Shown here in pieces: positions 42,733 to 53,173 of a stretch of DNA of 64,000 nucleotides. Below the pieces are notes generated by a model, which was not told where the DNA came from, made no database searches, and saw nothing but the letters and a program-made list of their open reading frames with translations. Position 1 is the stretch's first letter. Every line of letters starts with the position of its first letter. The stretch comes from Diaporthe sp. PMI_573 (Eukaryota > Ascomycota > Sordariomycetes > Diaporthales > Diaporthaceae): the NCBI GenBank assembly GCA_021399435.1, contig JAJTUP010000018.1, positions 992,001 through 1,056,000 of the forward strand, written 5' to 3'. The position numbers and the translations under genes are program-made.

Positions 42733-44478
42733 CTATGGCGAGTCGGGCCGGTCCACTATTGTCCATGGGATTTGGCGCGGTTTTGGGATATGGATGTCTC
42801 CCAGCTTGCCAGTCAAACATGCTGCCAAAACAGTTTGAGCGTCTTTCTCGTCCCACTCAACCACCTTCGGGTTCTCCCGGTCTTCCATCTTCCACGCGAC
42901 AAACGGTTCCATCTGCACCCTATCCTTTTCCGAGAGAATATGCAGTCTCCCTTTATAGTCGCTCTTCCTTGACAGGAGACCGCTCTTCTTGTTCTTTCCA
43001 AAAAACTTCTCGTCCAAGCACTTCCAATAGATTGGATCAAATCCATAGTTTCTCCTTGTGCAATAATCCACGAAAAACCTGCCGCTGTCCCAATTCCGCC
43101 TCATTCGCTCTGACATTGGTTTGGATGGGCGCCCGTCCCTGACTCCTTCGTCAATAGCCAGAAGCTGTATGCCGCTTTGTAAAGCGCCGCTCCTGTTCTT
43201 GGTCTTGTCTTTTGTTTCTCTCAACGTGGCTTCTTCCAGGTTCATGGCCTCGAAGAACAAGGGTAGGAACCGCTCATACGCCTTGATCCAAGAACTCAGA
43301 CCCCTGTCATAGAACTCTGGCCTGTCTATGATTAGCCACCACGGAGGGCCCTCGTGGAAGGCTGCGGGAGCAAAGTAGGCCATCTCCCAGTCAATAACAC
43401 CGACCACTTCGTCGTCGTCGTTGAGTAACACACTGGCCGGCCGCATATCGTCGCACCACAGCTGAAATGTCTCTTTGTGCATCGGGGGCGTTGTGTCGTC
43501 GTGGCCCTCTTCGTCCTTGATAAACCTTCCTTCCCTAGCCTTCTTCCGAAACAGTTGACGGGCCACATATTTCTCGCGTCCGTCTGGGGGGCTTAGAACC
43601 GCGCTGTTATGTTGAAAGGTGATATAGGTGAGATGCATATCTGCCATGGCCAGGTAGTACTCGTGCGATGTGTTGTACGTCTTGTTGCTAGGCGGGAGAA
43701 CACTGGGTGGGACTCCACCCATTCTAATCAAGTCGTTCATGCTTTGGGTGAGGGGGCGGTGGTGAACCCTCGAGACACGGGACTGCGGGAGATGTGTGGA
43801 TTGAGATAAAGTAGATGCTTGGGTCGATGATGATGACAGAGACGAGGGTTTTGACGGGTTGGCCAAGGATGGGTAGCCTATTGCAGAGCCTTCGATTGTG
43901 GAGAGCTGCAGCATGATATTCGCCATCTGGCGGTAGCCCTTGAGCAGCTTCTTGTCGGAACCGTCCTTCTTGAAACCATTACTCTTGACACTCTCCATTT
44001 CGTCCGTGATAACGTGCTCCAGAGACTTGGTGTGCTCGATATATTCCATGACGATGAAAGGCCCGTAGGCCGTAGGGTTCTCAGCAGCAGTGCCCCAGCC
44101 GTAGATCTCGGGCACGGGGATGGTGGTATTGTTGCGGATGAGTCTCATTGCAGCGACCTCGGCGCAGATCTTCTCATCGGGGAACGCGACGAGGTGGGGG
44201 ATGGGGACGTGGATCATTACAGAGAAGCCGTCTTGGAATTCCAGCCGCCAGTTGACATTATAGCTCCCACGGATGGCCTTGTATATTCTGTGAGGCAGGG
44301 AGAAACCCGGACGGTATCTTCGTACAAACTCAACCAGCTTGGGCTGGTTGTCCGGGTGCAGTGCAAATTTGAGCCACTCGTCGGCTAGCTCTTCGTTGCG
44401 ATTGTCGACCATGCTATCGACAAATACTCCCCGATCTTTCGGTCTCATCTTGTATTTGGCGCCGAGCATTGTTTTCAT
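42733..44478 (-). CDS. APH-fold phosphotransferase (aminoglycoside phosphotransferase family)
   Basis: Single exon, 581 aa from ATG 44478; ATGs at 44469 and 44448 are alternatives. APH/choline-kinase fold features: VNWRLEFQDGFSVMIHVPI (nucleotide-binding strands), EVAAMRLIRNNTTIPVPEIYGW, PFIVMEYIEHTKSLE (hinge), LWCDDMRPASVLLND (catalytic loop Asp; the usual His-Gly is Cys-Asp) and VVGVIDWEMAYFAP (metal-binding Asp). A Ser/Thr-rich insertion sits around residues 215-240. Fungi hold many such genes; substrates are usually unknown and true aminoglycosides are unlikely. No introns. Confidence 0.82.
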   Translation of the reverse strand: MKTMLGAKYKMRPKDRGVFVDSMVDNRNEELADEWLKFALHPDNQPKLVEFVRRYRPGFSLPHRIYKAIRGSYNVNWRLEFQDGFSVMIHVPIPHLVAFPDEKICAEVAAMRLIRNNTTIPVPEIYGWGTAAENPTAYGPFIVMEYIEHTKSLEHVITDEMESVKSNGFKKDGSDKKLLKGYRQMANIMLQLSTIEGSAIGYPSLANPSKPSSLSSSSTQASTLSQSTHLPQSRVSRVHHRPLTQSMNDLIRMGGVPPSVLPPSNKTYNTSHEYYLAMADMHLTYITFQHNSAVLSPPDGREKYVARQLFRKKAREGRFIKDEEGHDDTTPPMHKETFQLWCDDMRPASVLLNDDDEVVGVIDWEMAYFAPAAFHEGPPWWLIIDRPEFYDRGLSSWIKAYERFLPLFFEAMNLEEATLRETKDKTKNRSGALQSGIQLLAIDEGVRDGRPSKPMSERMRRNWDSGRFFVDYCTRRNYGFDPIYWKCLDEKFFGKNKKSGLLSRKSDYKGRLHILSEKDRVQMEPFVAWKMEDRENPKVVEWDEKDAQTVLAACLTGKLGDIHIPKPRQIPWTIVDRPDSP

Positions 44479-45992
44479 AGTGAAGACCGAGTGTTGCACA
44501 AGGGAAACGAAGGGACAAACGTCAACTGGAAGACAAAAGTGGAGATGAAAGTCAAGAAGAGGGACTAGTCGTGCGATGGCGTTGAGGAGATTTAATGCAT
44601 CACCTGTTCTGCGTCGAGTACGTATTTGAAAGCCGTCAGCGAGTGAGGCGAGAGTGTTGAGGTACGCATGTGCTCGTGTATTAAAGCAATGGCCCAGGAC
44701 GTTCTGTGAGAATCAAGTGCGACTCAGGGTTCCAACCGCGCCGCATGTTTCATGCCCCCCAAATTCGTTATGTAAGCCGCAAGCTATGTAACCCCAATGG
44801 TCCCAACGGCCGGGCTTGGTCGACTGGGCAGGCTACAGTGCCCATTTTAGTTACAACACCACAGTCTACTTTTTATAGTTTGTTTGCGAGGACCAACAGA
44901 CAACGCCCGCGGAAATCACCAACAGACACAACTGCGCCACTGCTAGCTAGCCTGATATTATTTGATGCCCTATAAGTCCCTCGCCCGCGGTGACCGCTGT
45001 CCAGACGGTTTGATCCTTAGCCTAAGCCCAACGGCGCTTCATCTATATATAAATATATTCAGTGACGGAGTTCGTGCCACGCCTAATGCGGTTGGTCCCT
45101 GGTCCGAAAGGACGGTTCGTCAATGATTGGAAGGTAATGGTCAGTCCTGCTGTAGGAACCCGGATTTGGTTGACGCGAGGGACAGCAGATGTGAAATGCT
45201 GAATTATCTGTCAAACGAATGTGGACGAGGCTCCGGAAAGATCCTGCGAAGTTTGCTGGTGTGAATTGCCTTTACGTTGCTTACGAGATTCTGATCTCAG
45301 ATCAGTCATTCGGGGTCAATTCAAGCACCGCATTGATCTTGAGTCCTGCGTCGGAAAGTGGCATGCCATTAGATAGCTCGCTGTCTACTCTTTTTCTTCC
45401 GCTCGTGCATTTATCCTGTGGCTTCCATGTTCCTTGATACGCAGGCACACAGGCACTTGGAGCCAGGCTCGGCACAGTAAGGAGCTGGTGACCAGAATCC
45501 CAGGGCGACCCTCATACAGCCCATGCATAAATACCACTCTACTAGCCAACTTCCACTCCCTGACCAGCCAGGTAGGGCGGCAAGCTTTTTCTCGTGAAGC
45601 AGACCTCAGTTGAAATACAGCCTTGGCTGAAGCCAGCCCATCAACAACTCACAATGCCAACATCTCATCGCGCATTGATGTGTTCTCTGAGAGCTCTGGA
45701 GCCTCACCGAGCTTGCGCCGCACCAAACCAATGTCTGGTTTCTAGTTGAGGTAGGGCGAAGTATAAAGACCACCGAGCATCATCCCCAGATGTGGTGCTT
45801 GTTCAGGTCTGGTTTGCATAGCTCTTCTCATCACCGATTTACAAACTTCTGCTGGACAGAAGTGTTTCCCTATATTCAAACACCTAGCATTTTACTACGG
45901 CCGATTTCTTACCCTCTCGAAACTTCTTTTATTCAAGGAGGCTTTTGATTTATGGTTTCTATCTCTGAAAGAGAGAGTGTATCAATAACAAA
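44479..45992. other. Intergenic region, 1.5 kb
   Basis: Lies between divergent genes. A TATATATAAATATATT stretch occurs near 45046. I see no gene, RNA or repeat array. Confidence 0.45.
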
Positions 45993-46622
45993 ATGTCGGA
46001 CAGACGTCATCGTAGCGGCCATCAACACCGCAGTGGCGATCGTGCTTCCAGGAGCACAGGAAGCTCCGGTAGCCAGCAATACGTCCTCCCGTCCACCACA
46101 TATGTCCCGGTCCAGGCGTATGCTGGCTCGGGAGGAGGGCACAATTCCGGCGGCAGTCAGAATCAATATTCATCCGGTGAGTCGGGTCGGGGCCGATTGT
46201 ACGACCAGTACGGCAGAGACCACCGAAGCACTCCCTCCGGAACGGGCTCGCAGCAGTCCCAGGAAGTTCCGCTCGCATATTACCCGAGCGGCAATTCCGG
46301 GTCCCAGCAGGGCAGAGTTGACCGGTACTTCGTCCCAGGGAGCGCCGTTGGCTCAACCGGATCAAGATCTCGCCGCCCTTCCACCGCAGCGGTACGCCGC
46401 CCTTCCACCGCAGGGGAGGGCCCATCCTATGGTTACAGTGCGGCATCGAGCAACGCTCAGGCATACTCTGTGCAGCAAGACATTGATAATCAGCCCCCAA
46501 TCACGTATAGGCCGAACTCTTTATCTAGGAAAAAAGCACGTGATCTAAAGAGGGGTGCCGTTAGCAGGTTTGTGAGAAGGTCCGCAGGGAAGGCCAAGGA
46601 GAAGCTGTTTGGAAAGAAGTAG
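45993..46622 (+). CDS. Low-complexity Ser/Gly/Gln-rich protein with basic C-terminus
   Basis: Single exon, 209 aa; start in good context (AAAATGTC). The N-terminal 170 residues are rich in Ser, Gly, Gln, Tyr and Arg with short repeats (RSGHQHRSGDR, RRPSTAAVRRPSTAGE), a composition typical of disordered proteins. The last 40 residues are strongly basic (SRKKARDLKRGAVSRFVRR, GKAKEKLFGKK) and could be a nuclear localisation or nucleic-acid-binding tail. No signal peptide or membrane segment. No family recognised; coding status rests on length, start context and a composition unlike the surrounding AT-rich DNA. Confidence 0.55.
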   Translation: MSDRRHRSGHQHRSGDRASRSTGSSGSQQYVLPSTTYVPVQAYAGSGGGHNSGGSQNQYSSGESGRGRLYDQYGRDHRSTPSGTGSQQSQEVPLAYYPSGNSGSQQGRVDRYFVPGSAVGSTGSRSRRPSTAAVRRPSTAGEGPSYGYSAASSNAQAYSVQQDIDNQPPITYRPNSLSRKKARDLKRGAVSRFVRRSAGKAKEKLFGKK

Positions 46623-47248
46623 TAAGTTATTGTTTGTCGAGTGCAATCAATAGATTTGAGGTATTCCATAGTTATTAGACTACTAGAAACAAGTGTGGCT
46701 GGTCTCCACTTTGTCAAGAGTGGCTTGCATCCTGCTGAAACCCAATTTTGTGAATTCTTTTATCCAAATACTGCTTTATTGTCCCATTCGTAAAGAGTAG
46801 ATGGTAACACCCTGTGCTGAAACAAACCGTCATGTAACGGCAGCGGTCTTCCAAGAATTTAAGAATGCTCCAAAGTGCAATGGCTAATTGTGTTGGCGGG
46901 GTGACAAAGCTGACTGCCCTATCCGCCTCAGCTTTTCAAGGCAAGTTAGGTGATGCTTTGAGTGAAATCGCCGAAGAATCATTGAACATCAGCATTAACT
47001 TCCAGATTATCACATTTTTAGTCACTCGTGTGTTGTGAGGTCCTCAGTTCTTTACAACTATCTCCATCCCGGAGGTATCATTGTGCGGTTGATTACGTAG
47101 AGACTAAAAAGCTTCCTGTCACAACAACTGAACTCTGTCCTGGTGGTGACCATTTCGAGACGTGCCCCCCAACAACATATTTTTTCCACGAAGCCTCTTG
47201 AACATCAAATTTGTGGTTCAAAGCCAGCATGTATCATCAAAAAGTCTC
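46623..47248. other. Convergent intergenic region
   Basis: 626 bp between two 3' ends. No coding or repeat signal recognised. Confidence 0.5.
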
Positions 47249-48454
47249 TCAAACACCCCCGGCGAGGACAAAAACGTGGACCGGTCGAACGGAGAGGCGT
47301 TTGCTGAGCTCCTTCACCCACGCGACTTCCATGTCTAGCTCGAAGCCCTCAGGCATGAACGGCGTTGGCAAAGTTCCGTGTACTCCGGAATCTTCGACCT
47401 TCGAAGCTTCGAAGCAGGAGCTGACTAGGGCTTTCAACATTGATGGTTCGAGGTGTTGGAAAAGCTCGTCAGCGACAGAGTGGTAGATATCCAGGCTGTC
47501 CGCGAGTTCGGTACTCCATTTGAAGAAGTCGTCTGGATCAATTCCTTCGAATAGCTCATAGCCCAGCAAACGAACAATTTCAAGCGCAGGCTTTTTGTCG
47601 CTGAGATCAACGACCCTGAAGTCGTCCTCGCCGAACAGACCATGTAAAAAGCTTGGGGGACAGTTTCGGTCTACCTTCGTCACCTCTCTCATGGCGAAGT
47701 CGACGGTCCGTAGACTGCAAATTGATCCCCGTGTACAAGCTGAATTTTCATTGTCGAAGTACGGCGTCACGTAGACGTGACGTACCCAATCCGTGAATTG
47801 GCTTAACAAGACATTCGTACTTTGTTCGGAGAAAATGGTCGGGTTCAACCCATATGAAGATTCTCGAAACCTCCTCCAGAACAAGGGGTCTTCGACGATG
47901 ATGTGTTCCGCCACGCGAGCTAAGAAACGGTTATCTGGATACAATTTGCCGCCGAACCCCCGCGGGTTGATCAGCAAGGCGTCGTTGCAGGGTGAAAACC
48001 AATTCCAACACGCAGGTGTCGCGTCCTTAACTCGCGAGGATGGTGTTTCGTCTTCTAGCAGGCTGAATTCGCCTGGAAGGGCGTTGATGTGGTTCTTGGA
48101 CGCAGCAAAACTTCGAGACTCCCGACAAACGTGGGCCATAGCCGGAACAAACAGATCTGTCGGGACAACATGCTTCTGCCGGAGGTCTTCGCAGCCAAGA
48201 AGCCGACTTGGTAAAGCTTGTTCCCATATCGTCTCCCTGATTTCTAACGGGAAATGTGTGAATCGAGCCATTGTCGAAGGCTGGAGGGAATTGTTGGATC
48301 GTCGGAGGGACAGCGGCATGGCGCCCCGCAGCTGCTCCAGCTCGTGTTGCTGCTCCTCATTCTCCTTGCGCAGTGAGGCAATCTCTTCCAACAGAGCCGC
48401 CATCGTCTGCTGCACATCAGACTTGCTGCTGTCTGGCGGCGTGGCTTGCTCCAT
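47249..48454 (-). CDS. 2EXR-domain protein
   Basis: Single exon, 401 aa from ATG 48454, the first in-frame ATG. Residues 15-45 form a short leucine-rich coiled coil (MAALLEEIASLRKENEEQQ). The 2EXR domain follows at about residues 65-110: FTHFPLEIRETIWEQALP, then AHVCRESRSFA. The rest is typical of this expanded ascomycete family (LLINPRGFGGKLYP, HIIVEDPLFWRRF). The function of 2EXR proteins is unknown; an F-box-like recruiting role has been supposed. No neighbours suggest a pathway. Confidence 0.8.
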   Translation of the reverse strand: MEQATPPDSSKSDVQQTMAALLEEIASLRKENEEQQHELEQLRGAMPLSLRRSNNSLQPSTMARFTHFPLEIRETIWEQALPSRLLGCEDLRQKHVVPTDLFVPAMAHVCRESRSFAASKNHINALPGEFSLLEDETPSSRVKDATPACWNWFSPCNDALLINPRGFGGKLYPDNRFLARVAEHIIVEDPLFWRRFRESSYGLNPTIFSEQSTNVLLSQFTDWVRHVYVTPYFDNENSACTRGSICSLRTVDFAMREVTKVDRNCPPSFLHGLFGEDDFRVVDLSDKKPALEIVRLLGYELFEGIDPDDFFKWSTELADSLDIYHSVADELFQHLEPSMLKALVSSCFEASKVEDSGVHGTLPTPFMPEGFELDMEVAWVKELSKRLSVRPVHVFVLAGGV

Positions 48455-49191
48455 GATGAGAGGTAATGTAGAAATCCTGTGGCGATTTTCAGAGACTGGG
48501 GAAGTGCAAGATCTGTCGAGAGGGGACGTGAGGGTTTTGTGGCATGGGAGTGGGGAACCATGTGAATCGGGAGATATCTGACGGCAGGATGGCTGGGCAC
48601 ATGCAAATTTCCAAGGTCCAGTCGTCTGTGTAACGTCTCTGCATCCAATCTGGATGCTCCGCAATTACACAATACGTGGCAGAAAAGCTTCTTATCCATG
48701 GAATTAATTGGCTGTCCTGTCAAGCGATGCTGTCCCGTGAAACGATGGTGTCCTGTGAAACGATGGTGTTCTGTCAAAAAATGGTTCGATATTGACCCTT
48801 CAACAGATTGACTGCTGTCCTATGCTCATATCCGGTTGAGTTGACGGCCAGTATCCCATCATCCAACCCAGCAGCGCTTTTTCTGCCAGTCGTCTGTCTC
48901 TCTTCTCTGCCCCAGTCCCTCGCCTTTTCACTCTCCCTTTTCACTTCTCTCCGCTTTTTCTCTTGAGTGTTTGGGGGCGGAAGAGCCCACCGTTTCGCGC
49001 GTTTCTCAACGTTGATCAAATATTCTGGTAGGTCCAATCAATGCACCGGGTCGACGGCCAGTAGGATTGAAGGAAGCCGGTTTCCCCTCAATTAATATAT
49101 GCCACTCCAAGGAAGTGGCATTGACCTCAAGTTATGTCAACAGTGGCGAGAACGGTATTTCTTGCCATCGGTGGCTTAGACTGCAACAATC
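48455..49191. other. Intergenic region with short tandem repeat
   Basis: 737 bp upstream of the 2EXR gene and downstream of the P450 gene. It contains the 18-bp repeat at 48725-48778 and a pyrimidine-rich stretch at 48895-48965. No gene recognised. Confidence 0.45.
48725..48778. repeat. 18-bp tandem repeat (3 copies)
   Basis: Three near-identical units of the form CGATGGTGTCCTGTGAAA in direct orientation. Confidence 0.85.
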
Positions 49192-50977
49192 TTATGTCTG
49201 CACCTTCGTCAGCCGCACCCATAGTTCCGGCTTCGTCATCGAGTGGAAGATCTTGAAAGTCTTCAGCCTGCCATCCAGACCCCACACATCATTCTTCGCC
49301 TCGTACCCTCCTCTGTCCAGCTCTATATCAAAGTTCCAGAGCAGATGCGCACAGATGAGCCGCATCTCCATATAGGCCAGGTTTCTACCGATGCAGACTC
49401 TCGGTCCCGTTCCAAATGGCAACGACGCGTTCAGTCGATCGTTGGAGAATTCGTTCTCTTCGTCGAGCCAGCGCTCCGGTCTGAACTCATAGGGGTCTCG
49501 GAAATTTAGAGGCGAGTGTGTCGACACCCAGGGCGGGACAGCGACAGTCATACCCTCAGCGACATAGTACCCGTCGATAGTTGCGCCTCCTCGAGGGACT
49601 ATGCGTTGCTGACTCGCTGGTGAGGGTGGGTAGAGGCGAAGTGCCTCGTGGAGGGTAGCTTCGAGATACCGGAGGTCTTTGACCTTTTCCCATCTGATAT
49701 CTTCCTCTGTTTCCAGGGCATTTCTGACTTCGTTGACGAGACGGCTGTACACCTCGGGGTGTGTGCATACGAAATACGTCCAGCCGGCGAGGGCTGTCGC
49801 TGTCGTGTCCGTTCCAGCACTGATGAAGAGGGCCATGTTCAAGGTGATTTCCGTCTGGGAAAGAGACTTCTTCGACTCGTTGTTGATGAGGATGTGGTAC
49901 ATGAAGTCTGTGTGATCTCGGTCTGGATCTGCGAGACGTCGAAGTGTTTTCTCACGTGAGTTCCGAAGGTGTATCTTTGCCCAGTCAGCTGCTTTTGGGG
50001 GAACAAAGAGCCGGAGCATCACAGACTCGAGCCACGTCCCAACACCCGAGAGTCGGCGTATGCCTTGTGTCCAGGTCTGCTTCATGTTAACCATCAACTA
50101 CAGATACAAAGCTGTACAATTATGAACCAGAAAGTGGGAAGCATTTACATACCGCTGCAACAAAGACATTAATGACAGAGGTTGACCATTCTGTATTAGA
50201 TGCTTGTTCCAGACATCCGAATGGTTCCGCAAAACATAGATCACCCATGATATCGAACGCAAGGTAAGTGTCTACAGAGCCCATTAGCTAACGAACATCA
50301 CAAATGAAGTCGGACTGAGATCGAGACCTACACCAGCTCGACATATCTGCGGGTTGTCCTTCATCTGCCTTTTGCCCAAGCACAGTGACAAACTTTTGAA
50401 CCTGGATTTTCATCAGGTCCTCAAAGTGCCGCAGTGCGCTGTTTGTGAACAGCCACCCTAGTGCCCTCCGTTGGCGGGCATGGTCTGCATTTAGAGCCAG
50501 ACTCACGCCGGTCTGTCCATCTACGCCCCCAACAGCACCAAGAAAAATCGGGCTCTTTTCCATATTGAGGCCGCCTTTCTGTGGACATGGTCAGCTATGG
50601 TTGCGCAATGTTGGGTGTGGTAATGGGCCTACTCGAAGGCCATAGATCTCCTCCCGGGCCTCTGGGCGGACGAAGCTGAGTTCATTCGGAGAAACCCGTA
50701 CTACGGGGCCGTACTTGTCATGCAGTGACTTGTAATACACATGCTGGTTTCCCGTGACCAGAGCCAAGGCGGCCGGCAGTTCTGATATGCTGTTGGCCCA
50801 TGGGCCAGGTACGGCGCGGAGTGGGTGCCATAAGCGTCGTTGAAGGATTTGGATGAGAACTCTCGCAGAGAACTGAAGGAGTTAAGCTAGGGTTGTTGGA
50901 TCTTATTGGGATTGTTGACTCACAAGAATTGTGATAGTCGCGACAACCGAGGTCACGGAGAAGAAACTGTTCACCAT
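49192..50977 (-). CDS. Cytochrome P450 monooxygenase
   Basis: Five exons (50977-50924, 50872-50633, 50578-50332, 50271-50153, 50097-49192), 521 aa, full length. The membrane anchor is short (MVNSFFSVTSVVATITIL), followed by HPLRAVPGPW, YGPVVRVSPNELSF and a typical helix C region (ADHARQRRALGWLF). The I-helix SAGTDTTATA is canonical, EALR and FRPERW are present, and the heme loop is FGTGPRVCIGR. This resembles fungal CYP families of secondary metabolism (isotrichodermin C-15 hydroxylase-like). The gene is divergent from a SAM methyltransferase over 606 bp, which hints at joint control. Confidence 0.9.
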
Positions 50978-51583
50978 GGCCTGATCAGAGTGAAGAGATG
51001 TTCCGGATGAGTGACTCCTGCAGGAGAGGACAACCTTCCACTCCAAATGCGCGCAGGTGTGCTTCTCGTGGTTCAGGCTTTCGTGCTAAGCGTTCCCGGA
51101 TCTAGATGAACATGGGAAGGAAGTTCAAAGCAGGCGATAAGCTTTGTAAGCTTGCACTGCATTCACTCTAGATGTCCCTGTAATTCTTTTCTTCCAATAT
51201 TTTTACTAGAAAATAACGCAACATTTGTGAAAGTCGATGTTTATCCGTGTGTTTTAATCCTTGTTCCATATTTGCATTCTTACGCTACGACTAGGGGCAG
51301 CGTAGGATACCCGTAATATTGGTAGCAAATATGCTCAAAACATGCTCAAAGTACCACATGTCACTTTCAGTCTAGCAGCCTCCTGCAGACACCCCATGAA
51401 TCGCGCGGGGTACAAGTTTCAACTGCTTTTGACCTTGATCCCGACCAAGAACCCACTTACTGGATCCGCCATGCTCACACATATGTAGGATGGAATGGTA
51501 GCTGGGGAATATCTGCAGTTGGTGAGTGTCTCCGGCAGATAACTGAATATCAAAAATCATAAACGGCACACCCCGGAACAACC
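50978..51583. promoter_or_regulatory. Divergent promoter region, P450 / methyltransferase
   Basis: 606 bp between two divergent start codons. No clear TATA box or palindrome recognised; the middle is AT-rich. Confidence 0.4.
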
Positions 51584-52363
51584 ATGGCCGACACCGAGGA
51601 GCTAGCAAAGGGTTACACCTCCGTCAATAACACCCAATTCGACGCTGGGCTGTTCCTACTTAATAGGCTTGGAGTCACTCCCGGCCTGCACGTCCTCGAC
51701 GTCGGCTGCGGCCCCGGCAACATCACATCTCACATCGCGGAGATCGTCGGGGAAAAGGGGAGCGTGGTTGGCATCGACCCCAGCAACGAGCGCATCGCCC
51801 TCGCGCAAGAGATCAAAACATCCAACCTGTCATTCCACGTCGGCAGGGCCGAAGACCTGTCGCAATTCGCCACCGGCAGCTTTGACATCGTCTATGTCAA
51901 CTCTACCTTCCATTGGGTGGAAGACCAGCCCGCGGCGGTCAAAGAATTCGGCCGCGTGCTCAAGTCCGGAGGCCGCCTAGGCATATCAGGCGGATCCGGA
52001 GACTTCGTCGCCGCACACGAGAGGATTAAAGAAGACGTGTTGTCGAGGGAGCCATACCGAAATTACCCAGAGCAGAGCGGCCCAAAGTTCATCAAGCGGC
52101 AGGACCTTGAGAAGCTCCTTGACGATTCTGGATTCCCCAAGAGAGACTTCGTCATCAACAAAATCGTCAAGTGGGCCAAGAACGGGGAGGAGATGATAGA
52201 ATGGTTGGACACGAGCTCGTCGGGCAAGACATATGGTGGCATCCCGCTGGACCTAAGGCCCAAGGCGCGGGAGGAGATGAAGGTGGAATGGGACAAGATC
52301 ACCACTAAGGACGGGATTCATATGGATATGGATCTTTTGGTGACTGTAGCTACTAAGGAGTGA
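51584..52363 (+). CDS. Class I SAM-dependent methyltransferase
   Basis: Single exon, 259 aa; start in strong context (ACCATGG). SAM-binding motif I is HVLDVGCGPGN at about residues 36-46, motif II GSVVGIDPSNERI, then VGRAEDLSQF and DIVYVNSTFHWVED, followed by VLKSGGRLGISGG. This is the small-molecule methyltransferase type often annotated as trans-aconitate or arsenite methyltransferase; it lacks the cysteine set of true arsenite enzymes. The C-terminal part (EWLDTSSSGKTYGG) probably covers the substrate. It stands between a P450 and an MFS exporter, as tailoring enzymes do. Confidence 0.88.
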   Translation: MADTEELAKGYTSVNNTQFDAGLFLLNRLGVTPGLHVLDVGCGPGNITSHIAEIVGEKGSVVGIDPSNERIALAQEIKTSNLSFHVGRAEDLSQFATGSFDIVYVNSTFHWVEDQPAAVKEFGRVLKSGGRLGISGGSGDFVAAHERIKEDVLSREPYRNYPEQSGPKFIKRQDLEKLLDDSGFPKRDFVINKIVKWAKNGEEMIEWLDTSSSGKTYGGIPLDLRPKAREEMKVEWDKITTKDGIHMDMDLLVTVATKE

Positions 52364-53173
52364 GCGCTTGGCAAATACGTTAGACAGATTAGATACTAGA
52401 AATCACATTGCTCAATGCTATTCTGATCTATGTTCATTTGTGTCTACTGGACTTGGACATCCAGGGGCCATGATTTCGTCTCCGAAATCTGCACGGCAAA
52501 TCATCCTTTACTGGCAAGACATTAATCGTCCACTCACCAAACTCCGTCAAACAAATTAATACTCATGAAAATGACTGCGGCCATTGTTCCCCGTATAATT
52601 CAGAACAGAACCTTCACTTTCGGAGTTTGATCCGGATGTATATCCACCTCTCACAATCCCCGACGTCGTTGAGACGCCCAAGCCAAGAACTTGTGTGCTA
52701 GAATTGCGACACGCAGTGAGGCGGTTTTGAGCAGTTATTGAGCATAAAACAATTGCGCAATAGCGTTCAGGTGGACCTCACTATTGATCCCCACGAACTC
52801 TTGAGAGGTTTTCATGAGTAAGTCAATACATCATGGCGGCTATGACGGTGTGAGACCAGAGATTAATCTGCTCACACCCTCCCCCCATGCACCCGCATGG
52901 ATACCTCGTTCTTTCCCCACAGTAGCTGTAATAATCTGCTCAAGCTACCTGCAGCAATGAAACCTTGCCCAAGAAAAGACATACCCGTGGCGGCTCCTTC
53001 AGACGCTAGTCCCAGGCCGTTTCTTGGACACACAGACCTGGATCCTTTCACACCCCGGTTCGTCTCATTTGGGTTGCGAGAACATTCCTCTCGCTGCAGC
53101 AAACTCTCGGTTGTTGGCTGTTGAGTTCAGCTGGGCTTTCACTATCAAACACACACGGCGTGTAATTTTCACC
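52364..53173. other. Intergenic region
   Basis: 810 bp upstream of the MFS gene, presumably its promoter. No other feature seen. Confidence 0.45.
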
